Position numbers and translations under genes: made by a program
Part shown: positions 42,847 through 49,210 of the stretch, piece by piece
Layout: the number at the start of each line of letters is the position of its first letter
Position numbering within the stretch: position 1 is the stretch's first letter
Source: Deltaproteobacteria bacterium GWC2_42_11
GTDB taxonomy: Bacteria; Desulfobacterota; GWC2-55-46; UBA9637; GWC2-42-11
DNA: 49,210 nt
Assembly (NCBI GenBank): GCA_001797495.1
Contig: MGPS01000053.1
Location: 592-49,801, forward strand
Reading direction: 5' to 3'
The notes under the pieces: generated by a model
The model's input: only the letters and a program-made list of their open reading frames with translations
Told to the model about the DNA's origin: nothing
Database searches by the model: none

Positions 42847-44682
42847 TTAACGCCCCTGTTCAGCCAGTGCAAGGGGGTCGCTCACCTTTATAATCGTCCT
42901 CCCCATAATGATGCCCCCCCTGCTCACGATTATTTCTGTCTTACCCGAACCGCCGTCAAATCTTACAGTCTTTGCAGCCCCTTCGTTTATCCTGCCGTTA
43001 TTAAGGTTTATCTTAATACCGATATTTCCTGAGACGTTTGTTTTTACATCTACAATCTCAAGTATCTCCTTTACCGCAGCAGTAAACGATTCACCGTTTG
43101 AATACCAGCGTTTAATACCATTTCCGTGTCTTATAACAATGTAATCCATCCTGGGTTCTTCAATTGTGACCATTATCTCGCCGATTTTTTTATCCCTGTA
43201 ATTTACAACAATTGGATACTGTAATCCCTTGCCGTCTTTTGAATATTTTATCCACAAATCATTTGCTGTATTTATAGAATATCCCCTGTCCTCACCCCTG
43301 TTGTTTGTCTTATCACCGACAAAACCGAGAAAATTTATCTTAATGTCCTGTGATGCGGCACTATCTGCTATTACATCAATGAGTTTTATTACATCACCTC
43401 TTACGACTTTCAATTCCTCACCGTTTGACAGAACCTGTTTTCTGCCGTTTATCTCAACCACTAGATATCTTACCACGGGGATACCGCTCTTCTTATCAGC
43501 AAATTCTGACGCATTAGTAATAATATCCACTTCTCCGCATTTGAACCCGTCTTTTTTAACAACAATCCTCGTCGGTTCATTAATTTCAAAATCCTTCTGG
43601 AAATCGTTTGCTGTGCCTATACCCGAAAAATCCACGATCAAACCCCTTGCATAGTTTGCCTCAACATGCGAGACCCTAACCCTGTCGCCATTTTTTACAT
43701 TAAGAGATTCACCGTTCTGTACAACAAATTCCTTTTTCCCGTTTATATTTATCAGCAGATACTTGAGCCTTGGTGATTCAAGAGAAATTTTCGGGTATTC
43801 AGGTACTATATTAAATTTCTCCATAAATGCGTTAACAACCATTGTCTGAAACCTTACCTTTGTCCCAATGTCCTTTATCTCTTTTGAGGTTTCTATGCCA
43901 AAGGCAGGTATCTCGCGGGTTGAAACTGCATAATATGTTGCTGACAGCCTCTGTTCCGAGTGCTTTGTGTCCCTTTCAAATGTCTTGTGGTTATTGAATT
44001 TGAAATGGTATTCAGGGTTCTCTATATTTTTGTTTACAGCCTCTGCTATCCTCCTTGCAAGTTCACCAAGCCTTAACTCCATCCCTGATTTTTTTGAAGT
44101 ATAAACATCTGCATCTGCTATAATAGACTGTCCAAACCGCTTCGGGTTTCTTAAATCACTTACCCATCTCTCTGAAAAAAATCCAGACCCCTCATGCAGG
44201 TTAAGGAGGTAATCACTTTCCCCTATAAGGTCTTTCAGTATCTCCACAACCCTGTCCTCATAATACCCCCTTGTATTAGGGGACTGGAACCTGCGGTTCA
44301 TATCGTTATTGATAAGTCTTTTATGCTCTATGATTGAAAGGAAATTTGCCCGCGGCACAACAATGAGGTTCCCTTTCTTAAGCGCCATATCTGCATAGAG
44401 GTCAGCGGCTATATAGCCCCCTGGCTCATCTCCCTGTATCCCGCCGATTATCATCATTGTCTTACCTTTTTCTGCACCGTATATTTTATAAACATTTAAC
44501 TCGTAGTCTGTATTTTTGAAATAAACATCGTGGATTGTCTGGGCAATTGCAAATGCAGGAGAAAGAGGAGTAAGCAACAGGAAGCAGGCAGTAATAAGCA
44601 GTAGGCAGTAGGCAGTTGTGCCAACTGGAAACTGGCAACTGCCAATTATCTTTTCTTGACCCTTGACCCTATAACATCTCAT
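42847..44682 (-). CDS. M99/M14-type carboxypeptidase, Csd4-like (peptidoglycan shape enzyme)
   Basis: The 611-residue product has a signal peptide (hydrophobic about residues 20-46), then a zinc carboxypeptidase fold: GGIQGDEPGG with Gln and Glu as ligands, RRF region, and His in LLNLHEGSGFF. Later residues form repeated beta domains (LLININGKKEFVVQNGESL and two similar copies, ending near 600). Helicobacter Csd4 trims peptidoglycan tripeptides to dipeptides and uses Gln instead of His as a zinc ligand; the same replacement is seen here. It overlaps the L,D-transpeptidase-like gene (ATGA). The signal-peptide segment is encoded by a repeat shared with ybeY. Confidence 0.8.
   Translation of the reverse strand: MRCYRVKGQEKIIGSCQFPVGTTAYCLLLITACFLLLTPLSPAFAIAQTIHDVYFKNTDYELNVYKIYGAEKGKTMMIIGGIQGDEPGGYIAADLYADMALKKGNLIVVPRANFLSIIEHKRLINNDMNRRFQSPNTRGYYEDRVVEILKDLIGESDYLLNLHEGSGFFSERWVSDLRNPKRFGQSIIADADVYTSKKSGMELRLGELARRIAEAVNKNIENPEYHFKFNNHKTFERDTKHSEQRLSATYYAVSTREIPAFGIETSKEIKDIGTKVRFQTMVVNAFMEKFNIVPEYPKISLESPRLKYLLININGKKEFVVQNGESLNVKNGDRVRVSHVEANYARGLIVDFSGIGTANDFQKDFEINEPTRIVVKKDGFKCGEVDIITNASEFADKKSGIPVVRYLVVEINGRKQVLSNGEELKVVRGDVIKLIDVIADSAASQDIKINFLGFVGDKTNNRGEDRGYSINTANDLWIKYSKDGKGLQYPIVVNYRDKKIGEIMVTIEEPRMDYIVIRHGNGIKRWYSNGESFTAAVKEILEIVDVKTNVSGNIGIKINLNNGRINEGAAKTVRFDGGSGKTEIIVSRGGIIMGRTIIKVSDPLALAEQGR
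44583..44650. repeat. Interspersed repeat encoding the signal peptide of the M99 peptidase
   Basis: GCAGTAG-type heptamers (CAGTAGGCAGTAGGCAG) run into GGCAGTTGTGCCAACTGG and a further AACTGGCAACTGCCAAT. The second part matches the ybeY insert at 32611-32630. On the minus strand it encodes the SCQFPVGTTAYCLLLITACF part of the signal peptide. Confidence 0.75.
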
Positions 44683-46220
44683 AAAGAAAACTCCTTTTCC
44701 ATGATAATCTTACCTGTCAATGAATAGACAATGACCTTTATGGATTTAAACCCTTTATTCTGTCCAAAGCTTGCTTCAACAACCTTAAACCTTCTTATAG
44801 AATACCAGTCGCCTTTTTTGAAGTCCTTCGGAACACCCTTTGAAAGTTCCATTGCAGGGAAAGATGCCAATGCCTTTTTATTATCATCGAATGCAATTAC
44901 AGCAAGTCTGCCCTGCAGTTTATGCTCCTCACCTTTTTTATTAACTAGTCTAAATCTTGCCTTAAATCCTTTTTTAGCATATGCCTCGAATTCCTCTATA
45001 GCAATATTTAAAGCCTTTGAATTGTCACCTACTGTCTTCTGCTTCTCAGGTATACTGACTGCTAATTCCTGTCCTGTTTCAGCAGATTCCTGTTTTGGTC
45101 CCTTTCCCTTTTTCTGAACTCTGTCCTCTGGTGTCTGTATCTTTGCTTCAGCCTCTGCTGTTTGTCCTCCATTAACATTCACCGCTACCCTAACAGGCAG
45201 TTTTTCGGAGAGTTTTTCTGCTATCCCTGCAGGGTCTTCGGGGGGTATAGCAGTCCATTCCTCACCGATAACCTTTATTCCGTCATCAGTATACTCAAGA
45301 TAGAGCCTCTTTATACCTGTATTATTTGTGCCCTCGCCTGTATATGTCTGTATAAACGAAACAATAAAGCCGTCATCGCTCTGTCCCAATATCTTGATCT
45401 CTTTTATTGAAACCTTCCGCGGTAACCCTATTTTATTTAAAGATGCCTTGTATCTCTTCCATGCATCCCAATCCATGCCCCTTGACTTAAATGCCTTAGA
45501 ATAACTTTCAATATATTCATCAAGGTTTTTGTTTTCCCAGCTCTCCCGCCATTTATTTAAAAACTCCCTTATTCTCTGGTCCTCCTCTTTTACAAACTCC
45601 AGTGGGACAAACTCGACCTTATCAACTATTATTACAGGTGTTGTCTGGAGTTTTATATATCTGGCAATATCCAGCACATCTTCATTCACTGCAACCAGGC
45701 AGCCCTTTGTATCAAATGGTTTTATTGGTCTCGTGGGCTGGTCAGTGGCATGGAGCCAGATACCGTTGCCTGTCTTTCCATGCTGTCTATCAAAGAAATT
45801 TGGATAATTTATTGGTATTGCCATCAAACCATATTGCGGCAATAGTTCCTTATCTTCTTTAACATGGGTGAAAAAATAAACACCCTCCGGTGTCTTTTTA
45901 TCACCTATATGCGATTTGTTCCCATTATTTTGACCTGTGGTAATCTGGTAGGTCTTTACAAGGTTATACGAACTGTCAATGAGGTAAAGTTTCTGAGACG
46001 ATTTTTCTGCAAGTAGGACAAAGGTATTTTCCCCCCACCTGCCGATATTTATCAACTGTTTTGGAACCTCAAGCCTTGCAAGCGCATATGTAAGAGAAGT
46101 ATCCTTCAATCCATTTCTGTCAGCATCAGGGTCTGTTACACTTGAATCTTTATTTGCGGCCGAAAGGCATGGAAGCAGCAAAAAGTATGTGCTTAAGATT
46201 ATAAGTAAAAAATTCCTCAA
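44679..46220 (-). CDS. L,D-transpeptidase/L,D-carboxypeptidase (YkuD domain), Csd6-like
   Basis: The 513-residue product has a signal peptide (residues 1-21), then a YkuD domain (about 60-205) with the catalytic His and Cys in IWLHATDQPTRPIKPFDTKGC. An NTF2-like domain follows (about 218-325, REFLNKWRESWENKNLDEYI). YkuD plus NTF2-like is the build of Helicobacter Csd6, which trims peptidoglycan stem peptides. A low-complexity, Lys/Gln-rich linker and a beta-rich C-terminal part (400-513) complete it. It starts at TTG 46220, seven bases after AAGGAGG. It lies 28 bases after bactofilin and overlaps the M99 gene. Confidence 0.82.
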   Translation of the reverse strand: MRNFLLIILSTYFLLLPCLSAANKDSSVTDPDADRNGLKDTSLTYALARLEVPKQLINIGRWGENTFVLLAEKSSQKLYLIDSSYNLVKTYQITTGQNNGNKSHIGDKKTPEGVYFFTHVKEDKELLPQYGLMAIPINYPNFFDRQHGKTGNGIWLHATDQPTRPIKPFDTKGCLVAVNEDVLDIARYIKLQTTPVIIVDKVEFVPLEFVKEEDQRIREFLNKWRESWENKNLDEYIESYSKAFKSRGMDWDAWKRYKASLNKIGLPRKVSIKEIKILGQSDDGFIVSFIQTYTGEGTNNTGIKRLYLEYTDDGIKVIGEEWTAIPPEDPAGIAEKLSEKLPVRVAVNVNGGQTAEAEAKIQTPEDRVQKKGKGPKQESAETGQELAVSIPEKQKTVGDNSKALNIAIEEFEAYAKKGFKARFRLVNKKGEEHKLQGRLAVIAFDDNKKALASFPAMELSKGVPKDFKKGDWYSIRRFKVVEASFGQNKGFKSIKVIVYSLTGKIIMEKEFSL

Positions 46221-46247
46221 CAGATAACCTCCTTGTGCTCCTCTTCC

Positions 46248-46646
46248 TTACACATTTTTCCCGTGCAGGGTAACATCTTCACCCTTGGATTTCATTATGC
46301 ATGTTCCCTCAAATATAACACCCTCTTCTATTACAATATTCTGCGTCTTTATATTGCCGTATATATGGGCAGGTGATTTGAGTTCCACCTTTGTCTTTGC
46401 CTCAATATCACCTTTTATCTCCCCGCTTATAATGGCAGAGCCGACTGTTATTACAGCCTCTATTACCGCACCTTCACCGATTATAAGGAATCCCTCTGCA
46501 TCTATTTCCCCTTTGAAATCCCCGTCTATCCTGACAGAGCCGTCAAAACTCATTCTCCCGTCAATACTTACACCCTTGCCAATAAAGCCAGTCATCTCTG
46601 CTGCTATTGCATTTTCCTTTGCCTTACCTTTTCCAAACCCAAACAT
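46248..46646 (-). CDS. Bactofilin (polymer-forming cytoskeletal protein)
   Basis: The 132-residue product is a beta-helix of short repeats (GVSIDGRMSFDGSVRIDGDFKGEIDA, GEIKGDIEAKTKVELKSPAHIYGNI) with flexible ends. This is the bactofilin DUF583 pattern. Bactofilins polymerise without nucleotide and place peptidoglycan enzymes at curved or polar sites. It heads an operon with two peptidoglycan peptidases, which points to cell-shape control. AAGGAGG precedes ATG. Confidence 0.92.
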   Translation of the reverse strand: MFGFGKGKAKENAIAAEMTGFIGKGVSIDGRMSFDGSVRIDGDFKGEIDAEGFLIIGEGAVIEAVITVGSAIISGEIKGDIEAKTKVELKSPAHIYGNIKTQNIVIEEGVIFEGTCIMKSKGEDVTLHGKNV

Positions 46647-46853
46647 ATAGACCTCCTTAATCAGAGTGATAGTTTTACCACTATTTAATTTCCAGAACTT
46701 TTTATACCCCTTATAATTTCAAAAAAATTATAAATTATAATTATATAGGAATTATAGGGACACTTCCCGTATTCTCCATTTCCGAAAAATTGGGAAAATT
46801 GTCCTATTTCCTCTATTTCCATTTCCATTGACCCCCTTTTCCCCATAAAAAAC
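46647..46853. other. Intergenic stretch upstream of bactofilin
   Basis: No gene. AT-rich, with TATAAATTATAATTATA near 46730. Repeat-like pieces (TAGGGACACTTCCCG at 46757 and TTGTCCTATTTCC at 46799) resemble degraded REP arms. The promoter for the bactofilin operon should lie here, but I cannot pick one with confidence. Confidence 0.35.
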
Positions 46854-47777
46854 CTATAACCGTCCGATTAAATACTCCACATTATATTTCAACAACCCAT
46901 ATGCCTCGGATGTTAGGTGTTTATCTTTCTGTGCCTCCACTTCATTTATAAAGGCATTCAGGATGTTTTTGGCTGCATTCTTATTGCCTTGCTCAATCTT
47001 CTTTTTTGCATTTTCAAGTTTTGCATCGAGGCTCTGCTCTATGCCCTGATTAGTTATCCAGCCTAATGAAAATGCTTCGTGCTTCATGGAAATTATGTAG
47101 TCTATAAAGCTCACGGGCTTAAAATCAGCAGGCGGGGCTGTGGGGCCGAGGGTTTTAGTTTGATAGATTAGGCTGTCTTCAAGTTGCTTCGTGAGTTCTA
47201 TGTTTTCCCAGTACTGCTCAGGCAAATTGTCTATGTCAATATCAGGTTCTATCTTAACATCTCTTATTCCTGGCAACCCATACGATGTCAATATAAAGCC
47301 TCCAAATGTTTGATTAGGCAAGATTAGGCTTTGTTCACTACCGCCCCACGAGACTGTTCCCATAACTGTAATGGCTGTAATCCAACCAGGAAATGGCTGA
47401 CCAAAAGGTGGCTGAGCACCAACCGGTATTACAGGTTTTTGTAATACTTCCTTTATCCTTGCTACCTCTTCTTCAAAACTTCTAATTATCATCCCCCCTT
47501 GAGCTTTCACCCCTCTTCGAATCACAAGACCTGCGGAATTTAATTCTTGACTGTTCAATGGTTTCGTAATATCAATCTCAAAATGAAATATTTTTCCATC
47601 GTTAATAGGTGGGTTGAAGATTGAGTAATTATATGTATAGATACCCGTTGTGCTGTCTAACATTACCAGCCCTGTAACCTTGACATCTTTAAGCGGCGAC
47701 GGAATCTGGGCAAAAGCTAACGAGGTTGAAAAGATAATTCCAATTAAAACAATAAAAATAACTCTCTTATTTATCAT
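46854..47777 (-). CDS. Secreted hypothetical protein with C-terminal FIMAH domain
   Basis: The 307-residue product has a signal peptide (VIFIVLIGIIFSTSLAFA) and a beta-rich middle I do not recognise. The C-terminus (about 250-307; LENAKKKIEQGNKNAAKNIL, then HLTSEAYGLLKYNVEYLI) matches the helical FIMAH domain. That domain is found at the end of many secreted or cell-surface proteins, and its role is unclear. ATG 47777 sits eight bases after AAGGAGG; an ATG two codons earlier is too close. It follows the MopE-type gene directly, and both are exported. Confidence 0.75.
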   Translation of the reverse strand: MINKRVIFIVLIGIIFSTSLAFAQIPSPLKDVKVTGLVMLDSTTGIYTYNYSIFNPPINDGKIFHFEIDITKPLNSQELNSAGLVIRRGVKAQGGMIIRSFEEEVARIKEVLQKPVIPVGAQPPFGQPFPGWITAITVMGTVSWGGSEQSLILPNQTFGGFILTSYGLPGIRDVKIEPDIDIDNLPEQYWENIELTKQLEDSLIYQTKTLGPTAPPADFKPVSFIDYIISMKHEAFSLGWITNQGIEQSLDAKLENAKKKIEQGNKNAAKNILNAFINEVEAQKDKHLTSEAYGLLKYNVEYLIGRL

Positions 47778-47789
47778 TGCCATACCTCC

Positions 47790-49210
47790 TTACTGTGGGA
47801 ATTCACAGTGTATTGTGGATTCTCGAACAAGATGCCCACCATAATCCTTGCAAATCTCTCTTATTGCGATCCTATCCACCCTTATCCACCCGTTCTGACT
47901 TTGGGCAGTTCTATCAATATCCACACCAGTTCCTTTTCTGTGGCTGGAATGTCCTCCATTCGGAGCATTTAAACAGGTATCGGTTGGATTATATGTCCCG
48001 CATATGTCAAACATCCCACCATCTGGCAGGCTCATATCATTTATCCCAAGCGTTGCATCAAACTGCTGATAATAATCCGCTGCCATGTTGCCTATATTCC
48101 CGATTGTAGTATATGTCCCGTAATGATTCACAGGATGGTTTGTTGTTTGACCTGTCAGCCTCCAGGCGTCTGATTCTCCCATTGAACCTAATCCCGGCAC
48201 CCTAACCTTAATCTTTGCCTCGCTTTCATCTCCTCCTGTAACTGTTGCTATTATCCTTTCCTCACCACCAACCTCTGAGCTTGTGTATTTTACCACTGCA
48301 GAGTTCTCTGCATTACTCAAGTTAACGCTGCTTATTACATTGCCGCTACTGTCAGTTATCTTCCCTTTTGGCCTTGTGCCGCTGTGGCTGTGGCCGCCTG
48401 AGTTTGCTACAGGCTCAACACTCAGATTTACAGTGCATCCCTCTGGAGGCGCTGGATTGGTTAAAGACACGGTGATTATTGAGGTGGTTTGACTGCTTCC
48501 TGCATTCTTTGGCCAGACTGCATTTGGATTTGCAGTTATAGATATTTCACATTTCAAACACCCCTCATCTGTCTGTCCATTACAATTATTGTCTATCCCA
48601 TCTCCGCAAACCTCTTGTGCAGATGGGTTTACAGCAGGATTATTATCATTGCAGTCCCCTGATGTGGATGTAAGTTCAGAGGCTAACTTGTAACCAGAAG
48701 GTCTTTCGCATTGGGTAAGGGTTGTGCCGTTTGAGTATCCGTCATTGTCTGTGTCTTTATACCAAATTGTAGCAGGATTTATATTTGGGTCGCTGTCATT
48801 GCAGTCATTGCCTTGCGGGCAGTTTGCAGAATTATAGGTATAATATCCATCACCATCTCCATCAACACACTGCTCCTCTCCGGGACATCTCCATTCGTAA
48901 GTTTCAGTTCTACCTCGTACATGGTTTATATAAACTGTGTCAGGGAAGTTACACGGAGGTCCCGCAGATATACACGCACCCGCATCAGTAACATATATAA
49001 AATCAGTACAAGGAGGAAAATAACTACAACCATAACCATACCATGACATCGCATAAATATCTATTCTAATAATTCCATTTATAGTTGAGGAGTATGGATA
49101 TGGTGAACCTTCATAATAATCATGACAATATTGTCCTAGAGTACAGGATTGGGTTTGACAATATAAATCAACAGTACAATAAAAGGGATTTTGTGATGGT
49201 ATATTAGATA
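47790..49210 (-). CDS. Secreted protein with MopE-type metal-binding repeats and a C-terminal M15-like domain, 5' end cut by the window
   Basis: The frame stays open to the window edge, so the start is missing; an ATG at 49049 is internal. In order: a Cys-rich stretch, calcium- or copper-binding repeats of the MopE type (DGDGDGYYT...NDCNDSDPNINP, CGDGIDNNCNGQTDEGC), a beta-sandwich, and a C-terminal domain with GGHSSHRKGTGVDID and a late IHCEFP. The spacing of His, Asp and His resembles zinc ligands of M15/M74-type peptidoglycan peptidases, but I cannot confirm a catalytic site. It is probably surface-bound or secreted. Confidence 0.7.
   Translation of the reverse strand, partial: SNIPSQNPFYCTVDLYCQTQSCTLGQYCHDYYEGSPYPYSSTINGIIRIDIYAMSWYGYGCSYFPPCTDFIYVTDAGACISAGPPCNFPDTVYINHVRGRTETYEWRCPGEEQCVDGDGDGYYTYNSANCPQGNDCNDSDPNINPATIWYKDTDNDGYSNGTTLTQCERPSGYKLASELTSTSGDCNDNNPAVNPSAQEVCGDGIDNNCNGQTDEGCLKCEISITANPNAVWPKNAGSSQTTSIITVSLTNPAPPEGCTVNLSVEPVANSGGHSHSGTRPKGKITDSSGNVISSVNLSNAENSAVVKYTSSEVGGEERIIATVTGGDESEAKIKVRVPGLGSMGESDAWRLTGQTTNHPVNHYGTYTTIGNIGNMAADYYQQFDATLGINDMSLPDGGMFDICGTYNPTDTCLNAPNGGHSSHRKGTGVDIDRTAQSQNGWIRVDRIAIREICKDYGGHLVRESTIHCEFPQ

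Overview
The window is a chromosomal stretch of a Gram-negative (diderm) bacterium with moderate-to-low GC. The diderm call rests on Lnt, periplasmic peptidoglycan enzymes and PlsC; single-copy housekeeping genes (recO, glyQ, rpoZ, gmk, prfB, cysS, ssb, mnmE, efp) show it is chromosome. Gene content (RNase J, bactofilin, GH57 glucan enzyme, FIMAH and MopE-type secreted proteins, NtrB/NtrC-like pair) and the many REP/MITE-like repeats would fit a Nitrospirota- or Deltaproteobacteria-like lineage. That placement is inference; no rRNA gene is present.

Layout. 1-1.7 kb: 3'-truncated acyl-CoA synthetase (minus), then tRNA-Leu(CAG). 2.0-8.4 kb: tightly coupled plus-strand run mgtE-recO-plsC-large PEP-synthase-like phosphotransferase. 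8.5-11.6 kb: minus-strand glyQ-LOG-family-RNase J. 11.7-13.4 kb: Na/Ca exchanger and a DUF2127 protein. 13.5-15.0 kb: integron cassettes (hicBA and a frameshifted gene). 15.2-19.3 kb: NCS2 permease and the DUF4416-yicC-gmk-rpoZ operon. 19.4-22.0 kb: tRNA-Leu(GAG), tRNA-Gly(GCC), a DgkA-PAP2 fusion and lnt. 22.0-27.9 kb: accessory region with a possible cassette for a membrane protein, a decayed sigma-54 regulator, an exported methyltransferase-like protein and a second cassette array (hypotheticals, DUF4160/DUF2442, hicBA). 28.1-35.5 kb: prfB with programmed frameshift, GH57 enzyme, phoH, ybeY and an NtrB/NtrC-like pair. 35.5-42.8 kb: ychF, hflX, cysS, ssb, mnmE, efp and an Rrf2 regulator with an autoregulatory-looking promoter. 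42.8-46.6 kb: bactofilin, a Csd6-like L,D-transpeptidase and a Csd4-like M99 peptidase, which together look like a cell-shape module. 46.9-49.2 kb: two secreted proteins, the last cut by the window end.

Three things stand out. (1) Integron attC-type sites occur at three separate loci within about 15 kb of core genes, all oriented alike and with no integrase in the window. (2) Short repeats of several families sit between and inside genes, adding N-termini, an internal insert and apparently a signal peptide. A MITE-like family of four copies shows its core in both orientations relative to conserved flanks. (3) A bactofilin/Csd6/Csd4-type operon keeps the atypical Gln zinc-ligand motif described for Helicobacter Csd4.
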